A program made the translations under genes and the position numbers. Shown in pieces: positions 49,382 to 58,339 of a stretch of 64,000 nucleotides of DNA (positions are counted from its first letter, which is position 1; every line of letters begins with the position of its first letter). The stretch is from Hyphomicrobium facile. Lineage in GTDB: Bacteria > Pseudomonadota > Alphaproteobacteria > Rhizobiales > Hyphomicrobiaceae. Location of the stretch: the NCBI RefSeq assembly GCF_900116175.1, contig NZ_FPCH01000003.1, positions 744,001 to 808,000 of the forward strand. Direction: 5' to 3'. The notes below the pieces were generated by a model. It made no database searches. It saw only the letters and a program-made list of their open reading frames with translations, and was not told where the DNA came from.

Positions 49382-50515
49382 ATGAGCAAGCAAGTATTTT
49401 TGCACATCGGTGGCGAAAAGACTGGCACAAGTACTCTGCAGAGTTTCCTAACTCGGAATGCATCGCGTTTGAAGAGATCTGGTTTCTACTACCCCTGCGA
49501 AGCAAGCAACATTTGCTTCGCCAGCATGGCCCATCTCCCTGTTGCTGCCTGTTTGATCGACGAAAAAGTCGAGTTCGTGAGTGAAAAAAGTCAGCGCACG
49601 CTTCCGTTCGTTCTCAGGGTGCTAACGCGGGTGGTCGCGGCGACCGAGGGAGCGGTCGTTCTATCCTGTGAGCACTTCTCATCGAGATTAATGCAGAAGC
49701 GGCAGCTCGTGGCGTTACGGAACGCCTTACCGGCGGACGAGATCAAGGTCGTCTACTACATTCGGGAACCTTCAGAACTCGCTTTGGCTGCCTGGTCGAC
49801 TGGCATCCGATACGGTGGAAGACACTCGTTCAACGTCAATGATGTCACGCCCGAAAGTCGATATTATAATCACCTGGAAACTCTAAAATTGTGGGGCTCG
49901 GTTTTCGGTGAGCCGAATTTAATCGTACGAGAGTACAATCGTGCGCTTCTTAAGAACGGTGACATACGAAAGGATTTTTGCGCGCTACTCGGAATTAAGT
50001 CCGAAGATATGCGGTTTGACGAAGATGAAAATCAGTCGTTCGACGTGCAACGCCTGGAAGCCCTCAGATACATCAACGGCGCTTTGCCCGCATTTCATGA
50101 AGGGGAAGCTGAATGGCGCCGGGCCCAAAATATAAGGCGGCTCGTTTCCACGTACATTCCTGAAAGTGGGACGTTGAAAGCCTTGATGAGCGAGGGGGAG
50201 CGCACTCTCATCAAATCGCGGTTCAGCGATATCAATCAGGAGATAAGCGAGCGATATTTTGCTGGTCAACTCTCGCGCGACTGGTTTCCCGATTGCTCGG
50301 AGCGGGAAGAAAGAACTGATCTTCAGCATCGCTCCCAAGTGGACTTAGCTTCCGTTCTCCGGGAAACCGTCATTCGATTAGCTGAAGCGAATGGCGATTA
50401 CGCCCGTCCGAAGGTGAAGACGAAGCTCAGAAAGCTTTTGAAGCAGATCAGACAGAGTCTCTTCGAGAGTGTTTTTAGACCCATGCCATCGGCAATTCGC
50501 CGACGAAGTCCTTAG
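49382..50515 (+). CDS. sulfotransferase-like protein
   Basis: 377 residues. The 5'-phosphosulfate loop FLHIGGEKTGTSTLQSFL (about 6-23) and the 3'-phosphate segment KVVYYIREPSELALAAW fit PAPS-dependent sulfotransferases of the bacterial surface-glycan kind; the acceptor is unknown. The C-terminal 60 residues are basic. GGAGG stands before ATG 49382; an ATG at 49343 is less likely. Base composition is visibly lower in GC than the flanks, suggesting transfer. It lies between two regA-tail copies next to a glycosyltransferase, consistent with decoration of a surface polysaccharide (inference). Confidence 0.75.
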   Translation: MSKQVFLHIGGEKTGTSTLQSFLTRNASRLKRSGFYYPCEASNICFASMAHLPVAACLIDEKVEFVSEKSQRTLPFVLRVLTRVVAATEGAVVLSCEHFSSRLMQKRQLVALRNALPADEIKVVYYIREPSELALAAWSTGIRYGGRHSFNVNDVTPESRYYNHLETLKLWGSVFGEPNLIVREYNRALLKNGDIRKDFCALLGIKSEDMRFDEDENQSFDVQRLEALRYINGALPAFHEGEAEWRRAQNIRRLVSTYIPESGTLKALMSEGERTLIKSRFSDINQEISERYFAGQLSRDWFPDCSEREERTDLQHRSQVDLASVLRETVIRLAEANGDYARPKVKTKLRKLLKQIRQSLFESVFRPMPSAIRRRSP

Positions 50516-50518
50516 CGC

Positions 50519-50761
50519 GTGGTGAGGTGTCTGGTCTCTTCTGCTTTTTCGATGACCTTACAATTCCGTATCTCTTGCGCCGCGGTTGGATCATCCTCTG
50601 CACTCAGCGTACAGCCCAAAAAGGGGCGGCTCGCAGTGCATCTTGCTTTTTTGATTACGTTCCTCGCTCTCCTTGGCAAAGTCGGCGCGACCGCCATTGC
50701 AGTGTTCATCACTCTTTTCGGCCTTATCCCGTGGCTCATCGCGAAAATCTTGAGGTGGTGA
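50519..50761 (+). CDS. possible small membrane protein
   Basis: 80 codons from GTG 50519. The second half is strongly hydrophobic (LAVHLAFLITFLALLGKVGA, TAIAVFITLFGLIPWLIAKI), giving two likely membrane helices. There is no clear ribosome site and no family. It may be a genuine small membrane protein or a fragment within the decayed island. Confidence 0.3.
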   Translation: MVRCLVSSAFSMTLQFRISCAAVGSSSALSVQPKKGRLAVHLAFLITFLALLGKVGATAIAVFITLFGLIPWLIAKILRW

Positions 50762-50803
50762 ACCGTACATTCTTCAGAGCGCCTTGTTCGTGCGCCTCCC
50801 TGA

Positions 50804-51019
50804 AGCTTGGACGATATCGAGGAAGCGTTCGGCAGGGCCGAGGGCGATAGCCGTCGCGCTGATCGAGCGGCCGACGTCGATCAAGACGCTCGAATGGGGG
50901 CACGTTCACCAGACGCGTGTGTGGATACCGGTTTCAATATCTCCGAAGCCGCAAGAAGGCTTGGGATGCACCGGCGGACGTTGGGCGTGGAAGCTGGAGA
51001 AGCGGCAGGGGTAGTGAGG
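50804..51019 (+). pseudogene. decayed copy C of the regA 3' end
   Basis: About 91% identical to 47955-48169 (codons about 108-177 and the stop of regA). It has a 2-base loss after GAGGGCGATAGC, compensated by a 2-base gain near GACGCGTGTGTGG, a 1-base gain in TTGGGCGTGG, and an altered end (GGGGTAGTGAGG). There is no start and no receiver domain, so it is not functional. It forms the right edge of the accessory island. Confidence 0.92.
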
Positions 51020-51028
51020 CTTGGGTCC

Positions 51029-51775
51029 TCAGTTCGTGACCTGCGAAACCAAGAATTCGTGTTGTTCTCCGGCGAAATCGACTGTGATCGCGTAGGATTT
51101 TGGCGCGCTGCCAGAGTACGCCGGTTGGTCAAGCACAATAGTGCCGCCGATCCACTCGCCCGGCATCACGGTGTTGTCCTTCAGAATGGTGTTCTGGAGC
51201 TGAGATAAATTCTGCTCGCCCTGCGCCTGAAGGGCAGCGATTTCTTCGCGCGTTTCGTAATTCGCGTTTTGCTGCGCGATTTGCGCTCTGAGCGGGTCAT
51301 AAGTCGTTGCTGTGTAAGTTCCATAGTTGCCATTCGCGCGGACGGTTCCCGTCGTGTTGACGTAACCGGCATTGGCTGCGTTGATTCCACGTGCGGTGGC
51401 CGAGAGGACCGCGCCGACGGCTTGAATAGTTTGGCGTGTTTGTTCTTCACGTACCAATTCGTCGTATCGATAGATGCGCAGCGCAGCTTGTCTGCCATCA
51501 ACCGTCTGGTGCGCGTTGATATTCGCTTCCATTAAGGTCTGCGGTTTATTTTCGAGATTCCGCACGGCTACGGTGAACGCCGGTCGCGCATTGCCTTTCA
51601 GAAGCTGATTATTTGGCCGTAGCATCACCAAGTTCTTTTTCTTCGATATCAAAGATGGGATGCCATCGCGCACGATCGCTTCCTGGCCCGGCGCCGCGGA
51701 AAGCTGAATTTTTTGCGAAGCGCATGCAAAGAGAAGTGGCGATATCAAAATTGTGAAAAACGGAATTGCACGCAT
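51029..51775 (-). CDS. hypothetical lipoprotein
   Basis: 248 residues with a lipoprotein signal ending LLFAC (Cys18). The N-terminal domain (FTVAVRNLENKPQTLMEANI) and the C-terminal one (PGEWIGGTIVLDQPAY, ITVDFAGEQHEFLVSQV) look like beta sandwiches joined by an alanine/glutamine-rich helical stretch. Function unknown. Its stop is 10 bases from regA copy C, convergent with it. Confidence 0.7.
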   Translation of the reverse strand: MRAIPFFTILISPLLFACASQKIQLSAAPGQEAIVRDGIPSLISKKKNLVMLRPNNQLLKGNARPAFTVAVRNLENKPQTLMEANINAHQTVDGRQAALRIYRYDELVREEQTRQTIQAVGAVLSATARGINAANAGYVNTTGTVRANGNYGTYTATTYDPLRAQIAQQNANYETREEIAALQAQGEQNLSQLQNTILKDNTVMPGEWIGGTIVLDQPAYSGSAPKSYAITVDFAGEQHEFLVSQVTN

Positions 51776-51979
51776 GTTGCCCCCCGGCGTCTGCGCTTCA
51801 CTATCAGTAGTCTGAATATCCTATTGCGTCGCTAGAGTCTCGCAACGAGCATTTTCTGCATGGGATTCGATTTTGCTGTGCAACGTTGAATGTTGATCAT
51901 CGACACGACTGGTGGAGTGGTGGCGTCCGTGTCCTAATCCAGGACAAGATCAATATTGCTCGGAGAGTATCGGATGGAA

Positions 51980-52056
51980 TGGTACCGCCTCCCAGATTTG
52001 AACCGGGGACCTCTAGATCCACAATCTAGCGCTCTAACCAACTGAGCTAAGGCGGC
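51980..52056 (-). tRNA. tRNA-His (GTG), alphaproteobacterial type without G-1
   Basis: 77-nt cloverleaf including encoded CCA. Acceptor GCCGCCT pairs with AGGCGGT, the D arm has TAGCTCAGTTGGTTAGAGC, the anticodon arm is CTAGA-TTGTGGA-TCTAG with anticodon GTG, and the T arm is CCCGG-TTCAAAT-CTGGG. The base before G1 is T rather than G, position 72 is U (G1:U72) and the discriminator is A73, instead of the near-universal G-1:C73. Confidence 0.97.
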
Positions 52057-52346
52057 ATGCCAAATGGCCTGGGATGATTTTAGGGCGATCGGGCGGGGCG
52101 TTGCACGTGCAAATCACCGCGTCGTCGCGCTTTAATGAATCCCGGCTGCAGCGCGATCCCGATGGGAGCGCACGCCGCGTGTTTCCAACACAGCGGGAGC
52201 CAGGGGTCAAGGGCGACTTATGGCTCTCGCCTTGAGTTTACCTGTTTTTGGGTGCCCTTACAGATCGTAGCGGCAACGCGGGGAACCCGAGCGGTCCCGT
52301 TGCGTTCGTACGCCAACTGGTTCATCACGACGCTGTTTCCGGGGGG

Positions 52347-52553
52347 ATGCAGAACATCATGACGCTTTGCCCTTATAGTTCCGACGAGCTGAAGGACCTC
52401 CATCGCCTGCTCAAGAGCATCATCGAGGAGGCTCACGAGCGGTCGCTCAACATTCCCGACGACGACATCATTGAGATGGTGTTCGATCTGGCCGACCACG
52501 GCGAGCGAGATCCAGAGAAACTGCGCGCCGCCGTCCTCGATAAGGCCGCCTGA
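52347..52553 (+). CDS. small hypothetical protein
   Basis: 68 residues, acidic and helical: MTLCPYSSDELKDLHRLLKS, IIEEAHERSLNIPDDDIIEM and VFDLADHGERDPEKLRAAVL. No family is recognised, but the composition looks coding. The start may be ATG 52347 or ATG 52359. The 290 bases between the tRNA and this gene show nothing else. Confidence 0.55.
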   Translation: MQNIMTLCPYSSDELKDLHRLLKSIIEEAHERSLNIPDDDIIEMVFDLADHGERDPEKLRAAVLDKAA

Positions 52554-52745
52554 GTCGCGGCCTGAACTAAATTTCTACCCGAGATTGTAGTTCGATATGC
52601 TTGAGTGGGTTGTGCTCGGCGAGCGCCCCCTCTCTTGCCGCGGAAGACAGTGGAAAATCACGCGTTTGCCGTTCTGGCCGCCCGCAAATCACGTAGATGA
52701 TCGTGGTGCGTTGCGCATGAGCCTTTTGAACGGGCGATTTTCCCT

Positions 52746-53987
52746 ATGGCGGTCTCCGCTAAACCCGCAATGCCGGCGATGCCGATCCGGCGCGATGACC
52801 CTGCGCCGCTCGATGCCGCACCCGCGACGCAGGCCGTCATCACGATCGACCCGGAGGCGGCCGAAATTCTCGGTGCGACCCCATCAGGGGCTGCCGCGCT
52901 CGGGCTTTTCCCCTACGCGTCGTTTCCCATCGCGCTCGATCCCGCGACGCCCGCCCTCGCGAAGCTGCGTCAGATCGCGCCCCAGGTCGCACTTCAGGGC
53001 GATTACCGAAAAGGCGATGTCGAGACGCTGGTGTTCTGGAACAGCGGCCTCCTGAAGCGCTTGAAATGCCGGGTCACGAGGCAGGGCAAGAAGGGCTCGA
53101 AAGTTCTTCTCCTTCACGTTGCCGACGAAGCCGAGACGCCTGATCCCGAGCAGAAAATTCCAGCGGTCGCGTCCTCCGGCAGTCGCAATCTGGCTCCGCT
53201 GTATGCGGCGGTCACCGCGGAAATCGATGCGTTGCGAGCGGCGGAAGCAGCGGATGCGGCGGCGGTTGAGGCCGCGCCTCAGCCGCTCATCGTGATGGAT
53301 GCCGATCATCTCGCGAAGCTCGCGCATGAGCTCAAAACCCCGCTGACGGCCATCGCCGCGGCTTCGGAGATCATGCGCGACGAACGGCTCGGCGAGATGA
53401 AGAACGAGCGATATCTGAGTTATGCGGCGGACATCCACGAAAGCGCGACGCATGCGCTCGACGTCATTACGTCGTTGCTTTTGAACCGGGACCGGTCGTC
53501 GAGCGTGCCGGTTGCGCGGCTCATCGCGCTCGATCTCAATGCGATCGTCGAACGGACGGTGTCGAGCGTGCAGGCTCTCGCGCAATCGTGCGGATTGACC
53601 CTCGACTTCAAGAGCGACGGAAGCCGCCCGCACGTCGTCGCCAATCCGACCGCGCTTCGCCAGATCCTGCTGAACCTGTTGACGAACGCGATCAAGTTCA
53701 CGCCGCGCGGCGGAGATGTTCGCGTGGAGACGGGCCATATCGGCGACGGGCGTGTGTTCCTCGTCGTCAGCGACACCGGCCGCGGTATGAATGGCACGCG
53801 TTCCCCTGCCTACAGAGCCGCGGCCGCAGAGTTGCAGCCGCCGTGGGCTGCCAGCACGGGTATCGGCCTGCCGCTCGTCGCACGTCTCGTTCGCGAGATG
53901 GGCGCCGAGTTCGAGATCGAAAGCATTCCTGAAGGCGGGACTGCCGCACTGATCGTTTTCGGCGACTTCTCGCGGCGGATGGAGTAG
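52746..53987 (+). CDS. soluble sensor histidine kinase
   Basis: 413 residues with no membrane segment. The N-terminal 130 residues resemble a divergent PAS-like sensor (AAEILGATPSGAAALGLFPY, VETLVFWNSGLLKRLKCRVT). The kinase core has His194 in LAKLAHELKTPLTAIAAASE, the N box LLNLLTNAIKFTPRGGDV, G1 VVSDTGRGM and G2 STGIGLPLV. No response regulator gene adjoins it. It resembles PleC/DivJ-type or cytoplasmic PAS kinases of alphaproteobacteria only in general form. Signal and partner are unknown. Confidence 0.87.
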   Translation: MAVSAKPAMPAMPIRRDDPAPLDAAPATQAVITIDPEAAEILGATPSGAAALGLFPYASFPIALDPATPALAKLRQIAPQVALQGDYRKGDVETLVFWNSGLLKRLKCRVTRQGKKGSKVLLLHVADEAETPDPEQKIPAVASSGSRNLAPLYAAVTAEIDALRAAEAADAAAVEAAPQPLIVMDADHLAKLAHELKTPLTAIAAASEIMRDERLGEMKNERYLSYAADIHESATHALDVITSLLLNRDRSSSVPVARLIALDLNAIVERTVSSVQALAQSCGLTLDFKSDGSRPHVVANPTALRQILLNLLTNAIKFTPRGGDVRVETGHIGDGRVFLVVSDTGRGMNGTRSPAYRAAAAELQPPWAASTGIGLPLVARLVREMGAEFEIESIPEGGTAALIVFGDFSRRME

Positions 53988-54044
53988 CCGGTCCGGCTGT
54001 TGAACGCGCCCAGTTACCCAGTTGAAAATTATAAAAATTCTAAT

Positions 54045-54062
54045 GTAAGCGCGGCCGCTTAC
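54045..54062. repeat. 18-base inverted repeat in the gap after the kinase gene
   Basis: GTAAGCG-CGGC-CGCTTAC is a perfect 7-bp stem with a 4-base loop, preceded by AT-rich DNA (AAAATTATAAAAATTCTAAT). It may be a terminator for the kinase gene or a protein site. The rest of 53988-54287 shows nothing recognisable. Confidence 0.5.
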
Positions 54063-54287
54063 AAATGGTTGACCGGGCCATCTTCCTCGCGCTAGCTCAA
54101 TGCAAGGCGTCATCGCGATGCCCGCGCCATCGTTGGCGCTAACCGATACCGGGGCCTTGAACCCTGATTATTGGAGTCGAAATGACAGCTGCTCTGTGGG
54201 CGCTCGATAGCGCCATCAATTCCGACGCCCGTTGCCGCTCCAGCTCTTGCGCATCGTTCGCGCGCTTCTCGGCGGAGATTTGCAACA

Positions 54288-54812
54288 ATGGCTAATTCGG
54301 CATCGAACACCTCCGTTCAACATGTGCGGCGCTCGGCCAAGGTCGTGCCGCTTCCCGCGCGCGCGCCGGAACGGCTCGTTGGCGTCGGTTTCCGCTGCTG
54401 GCTTGCCGGCCTATCGACCGGCGACATCAAATGCTGGGAAGATGCGTGGAACACGTTCTCGGGCATGCTCGGCCCCGATAATGCCAAGACGTTGCTTCTC
54501 GATCTTTCGAAGTTCGTGCGCGCGGTGAAAGCCAGTGCTCAGCGCGACATCGAAATCTCGCCGGCCGGTTGCCGCAGTTTCTGCCGTGACGAGTGTCTCG
54601 CGATCTCGATCATTGCTGCCTGTCAGCATAACGAGCGGCAGGCTCTGACGGCGTCAGTCGCGGCACTGATCGGCACCGAGGACATCGGCGACACCTTGAA
54701 TGGTGCGCTGGCGCTCGCGGCGGCTCTTCGCAGCGCCAATCAGCTGCTTTGCGCTGAATCGGTATGCCCCGCGACGTGCGCTCTTCGCGCTCAACGCCGC
54801 CGCTTGATGTAA
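54288..54812 (+). CDS. hypothetical protein
   Basis: 174 residues with no named domain. Conserved-looking segments are VGVGFRCWLAGLSTGDIKCW, WNTFSGMLGPDNAKTLLLDL, SPAGCRSFCRDECLAISIIA, and a cysteine-rich end (LLCAESVCPATCALRAQRRR). Nine cysteines in a predicted helical cytoplasmic protein suggest metal or redox binding (inference). It is convergent with glpD, 4 bases apart. Confidence 0.65.
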   Translation: MANSASNTSVQHVRRSAKVVPLPARAPERLVGVGFRCWLAGLSTGDIKCWEDAWNTFSGMLGPDNAKTLLLDLSKFVRAVKASAQRDIEISPAGCRSFCRDECLAISIIAACQHNERQALTASVAALIGTEDIGDTLNGALALAAALRSANQLLCAESVCPATCALRAQRRRLM

Positions 54813-54816
54813 GCGC

Positions 54817-56313
54817 TCAAGATTTCTCGAGACAGGCTTGGATGCGACCGGCGACGCGTGCGCTATCGCCTTTGAGGTGCAGGCCTGTCTTTGTTCGCCG
54901 CCAGAGAACGTCGGTTGCGGTCTCCGCCCATTCTTCTGATTTCAGATAAGCGACTTCGCGCGCGGTGAGGCCGCCGCCGAAATCTTCGCCAAGGCCCTTT
55001 TCGGACGTGGCGCCGGCGATGATCTTCGACGTTCGCGCGCCGTGCCGCCGGGCAAGCTTGCGAAGGGAGCTCTGCTCGAACCCGCGGTTCTCGCGTGCGA
55101 AGTCCTTAAACCAATGATCGAAGGTTCGGCCGCCGAGATCGCCACCCGGCAGCGGCGTCGTTCGTGTCCGGCTCGCCTGCATTTGCGGAAAACACGGGCG
55201 CAGTAATTTCAGCGCCGCTTCTGCGAGCTTGCGATAGGTGGTGATCTTGCCGCCGACGACGTGAAGAATGGGCGGCTGATCGCTCACGCTGAGATCGAGC
55301 CGGTAATCGCGGCTTACGGCGGACGCGCTTTCGCTGCCGTCGTCCTCGAGCGGGCGCACGCCTGCAAAACTCCAGACGATGTCGTGGCGCGTGACGGGCT
55401 CGCGGAAAAAGCGATTGGCGGCGTCGAGCAGGTAATCTTCTTCTTCGCGCGATGCGCTGGCATTTCGCGGATCGCCTGCGAATGTTTCCTCGGTCGTTCC
55501 GATCAACGTGAAGGCGTCTTCGAATGGCAACGCGAAGACGATGCGGCCATCGCGGTTTTGAAAGGTGTATGCGTCGTCGGCGCCGGCAATCCGCCGCACG
55601 GTGATGTGGCTGCCTTTGACCAATCTGACGGTTGGCGGTGTCGCGTTCCGCTGGCCGGTCGCGAGGGCCGCTACTTTCGCAACCCACGGTCCTGCCGCAT
55701 TGACGACGGCGCGGGCTGCAATGCGCCGTCCTGAATTTCCGAGAGTTGCGCTCCAGACGCCGCCTTCGGCCTTCAATTCGGTGACGGGCGTTCTCGTTGC
55801 GATGCGTGCTCCCGCGTCGCGCGCGGCGATTGCGTTCAGAACGACGAGACGGGAATCGTCGACCGCGCAATCCCAGTACGTGAAGCCGCGAAGCAATTCG
55901 GAAACGAGAGGTGCACCGGCTGGATCTCGCCGCAGGTCGATGGCGTGCGACGCGCCGAGGGACTCCCGGGAGGCCAGATGATCATAAAGAAAAAGTCCCG
56001 CGCGCATCATCAGCTCGTGCCGCATACCGGCGACCTGCGGAAGGATGAAGCGCATCGGGCGGATGATGTGCGGCGCTTTCGCGAGAAGTACTTCGCGCTC
56101 GGCCAATGCTTCGCGAACGAGCCGGAATTCAAAATGTTCGAGGTACCGGAGGCCGCCGTGGATGAGTTTGGAGCTTGCCGATGACGTTGCGCCCGCAAGG
56201 TCGTCCGCTTCGGCAAGGAAAACCGAAAGGCCACGCATCGCCGCATCGGCCGCAATTCCAGCGCCGTTGATGCCGCCGCCAATCACGAGGAGATCGTAAA
56301 TCTCGTCAGCCAT
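54817..56313 (-). CDS. glpD: aerobic glycerol-3-phosphate dehydrogenase
   Basis: FAD-dependent membrane-associated enzyme oxidising glycerol-3-phosphate to dihydroxyacetone phosphate and passing electrons to quinone; 498 residues. FAD-binding VIGGGINGAGIAADAAMRG lies at about 9-27, then LIHGGLRYLEHFEFRLVREA and VVNAAGPWVAKVA; FAGVRPLEDDG is near the end of the FAD domain. I start at MADEIYDLL (56313); the frame upstream to 56487 is not conserved. Confidence 0.96.
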   Translation of the reverse strand: MADEIYDLLVIGGGINGAGIAADAAMRGLSVFLAEADDLAGATSSASSKLIHGGLRYLEHFEFRLVREALAEREVLLAKAPHIIRPMRFILPQVAGMRHELMMRAGLFLYDHLASRESLGASHAIDLRRDPAGAPLVSELLRGFTYWDCAVDDSRLVVLNAIAARDAGARIATRTPVTELKAEGGVWSATLGNSGRRIAARAVVNAAGPWVAKVAALATGQRNATPPTVRLVKGSHITVRRIAGADDAYTFQNRDGRIVFALPFEDAFTLIGTTEETFAGDPRNASASREEEDYLLDAANRFFREPVTRHDIVWSFAGVRPLEDDGSESASAVSRDYRLDLSVSDQPPILHVVGGKITTYRKLAEAALKLLRPCFPQMQASRTRTTPLPGGDLGGRTFDHWFKDFARENRGFEQSSLRKLARRHGARTSKIIAGATSEKGLGEDFGGGLTAREVAYLKSEEWAETATDVLWRRTKTGLHLKGDSARVAGRIQACLEKS

Positions 56314-56401
56314 TGCGTTGGTGCCGCCGTGCGTTGCGCCGCTTATCGGACGCGTGGTCACGCGCCCAACTCTAGGCGACTCGTTCGCGTGCGCGAAGGT
56401 T

Positions 56402-58339
56402 TCAAGCGGGCGCTTCGGGCGTCTTTTTTCGCGGCCGCAGCAGCAGGCTGACCAAAAGTCCTGCAATGAAGCCCGCAGGGACAGCAACGAGCGTAATGGC
56501 TGCCGGTTTCAGACCGCCCCAGTTCGCGATCGTCGTGACATGTTTGACGAGAGCCGCGTGCGCGAGCGCTACGGCGTCGGGTGTCGTCGCTGCGGCTAGA
56601 GCGGCCTGCAACTCCACGAAGCGCTTTGCGGCCATTGGCGGGGCATCCGAAAGGGCGCCTGAAATACTGAACAGTTCAACCGGCCAGATGTGGACACCGA
56701 GCAGGTAGGCAGCGGTGATCAGCGATCCTACGAGCATCGCTGCAATCGCGCCGGCGGCGTTCATATGGCGCCAGTGCAGCCCAAGAACGAGGGACGGGAA
56801 GATACCAGCAGCCAGCAACGCAAAGCCTTCGGCGGCGAGCAGTCCCGTTCCGATGGCGGCAAAGAGCGCTACCAGCGCGGCGACGACGAGAAGAGTTCCG
56901 CCGACCGACACCGAACGAAAATCCAGATCGGGCGAGCGCTCATCACGCGTCGTCCTGATCTCCCGATCGGCGACGACGATGGAGGAGAGGAGCGCGTTTC
57001 CGACGAGCACGGACGCGAGCACGACGGCGAGCAGCAGCGGATATTCCAACATGGGGCTGAGGCCCGAGATCATCGGGGCAGCGACGACGAAGCCGTCCGT
57101 CGTGAATGCCAGATCCTGAAGTCTCAGGAAGCCGCGCTGTCCGGAAGCCTTGGCGCAGGCGGCGGCGAGATCGGTCGATGCGAGGGAGGTCTGGTCGCAG
57201 ACTTTCACCCAGCCGTGCGCACTCGCCTCGGCGAACGACTGCGGAATTGCTGCGATTTCGATGCCTTTGGACATCACTTCTTCGAAGCCGATGCGACTGT
57301 AGATCGCGAGCGGGGGAAGACTGGCAATGAGAATGGCAACGGCGACGAGGGCCACCGCTGTCCGCTTCACGGCGCCGCCTGGAGCGACAGCCGATTGGGA
57401 TACGTGACGCCCGAGCAGATGGGGAGCGGCGACTACACCCAGTGCGACTGCGAGCAGGAGGCCCGCGAAATTCCGCATCGAAAGGAGCAGGAACGGCGAC
57501 GCCATCGGCGTCAAGGATTTCACGTCCGACAATCGATTGACGACGAGCGCCTGATTGAGATTGGCGTGGCTTTCGAGGGCAGAGCCGAGCGTGAAGTGGG
57601 GCAGCAGCGAGCCGCTTGCGAAGACTGCGAGTGCAACGAGTGTTGCGAGCAGTCCGGCGGCGACGGCGACGAAGCCCAATCCGCCGCTCATTTTTGCCGG
57701 CGCGAAGAAAGTGCCTGCAAGCCAAGTCGCAGCGATCGCCACCGTGATACCGAGGATCGCCTGGTGCATCGGGATGTTGATGAGGCTCTGCAACGCGAGC
57801 GAACCTGCTCTGATGTCGGCGGCCAGTAGCAGGCCGGTTGCAGCCGACGCGATGAGAAACGCCAAGCGACGCGTCAGGCTTCCGCCGTAGCGGATCGCGA
57901 AGAAGCCGCTGATCGATTGCACGGGATAAAGAACGAAGCGCGGCGCTACGAGGATTGCGAGCAAGGCAACGCCGGCGACGAGGCCGAGTGGCAGCGCCAA
58001 GCCGTCGTAGCCCATTGCCGCGATGTAGCCTGTGAAACCTAGAAGCGCGACTGCGCCGACGATCTCGCCTGCGAATATGAGAGCAGGGCGGATGCCTTCG
58101 CGTACCGGCACGCCGCCGGCTCTCCAGGCATAGAAAGCGACTAACGCAACGAGACCGATGATTGCGCCCTGTGCCGCAATCCAGAAGCCAAGCGGGAATC
58201 CGCCGATGCGAATGACATTGAGCGTCAAAGCCGACAACGGCAATGCAATCGCCAAGATCAGCCAAATCAGCAGGCTCGCCAGCAGCAGGCGACCAGAAGG
58301 CCGACTCGCGCCGGCAATATCCCCCAGACCCATCTTCAC
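56402..58339 (-). CDS. sodium:solute symporter with fused DUF4212 small subunit
   Basis: 645 residues with about 14-15 hydrophobic helices. The first 75 residues match the small subunit DUF4212 (LLLASLLIWLILAIALPLSA, RIGGFPLGFWIAAQGAII), a two-helix protein normally encoded separately beside the VC_2705-type symporter. From about residue 80 the SSF domain follows (SISGFFAIRYGGSLTRRLAF, LTPMASPFLLLSMRNFAGLL, FPSLVLGLHWRHMNAAGAIA). Relatives carry acetate or other monocarboxylates; the substrate is unknown. Residues about 560-600 contain an Ala-rich insert. Confidence 0.87.
   Translation of the reverse strand: MKMGLGDIAGASRPSGRLLLASLLIWLILAIALPLSALTLNVIRIGGFPLGFWIAAQGAIIGLVALVAFYAWRAGGVPVREGIRPALIFAGEIVGAVALLGFTGYIAAMGYDGLALPLGLVAGVALLAILVAPRFVLYPVQSISGFFAIRYGGSLTRRLAFLIASAATGLLLAADIRAGSLALQSLINIPMHQAILGITVAIAATWLAGTFFAPAKMSGGLGFVAVAAGLLATLVALAVFASGSLLPHFTLGSALESHANLNQALVVNRLSDVKSLTPMASPFLLLSMRNFAGLLLAVALGVVAAPHLLGRHVSQSAVAPGGAVKRTAVALVAVAILIASLPPLAIYSRIGFEEVMSKGIEIAAIPQSFAEASAHGWVKVCDQTSLASTDLAAACAKASGQRGFLRLQDLAFTTDGFVVAAPMISGLSPMLEYPLLLAVVLASVLVGNALLSSIVVADREIRTTRDERSPDLDFRSVSVGGTLLVVAALVALFAAIGTGLLAAEGFALLAAGIFPSLVLGLHWRHMNAAGAIAAMLVGSLITAAYLLGVHIWPVELFSISGALSDAPPMAAKRFVELQAALAAATTPDAVALAHAALVKHVTTIANWGGLKPAAITLVAVPAGFIAGLLVSLLLRPRKKTPEAPA

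Noticed and set aside
48170-51028. Insertion sequence or integrative element at the regA island
   Set aside because: No transposase, integrase or terminal inverted repeats were seen; only regA-tail copies mark the edges.
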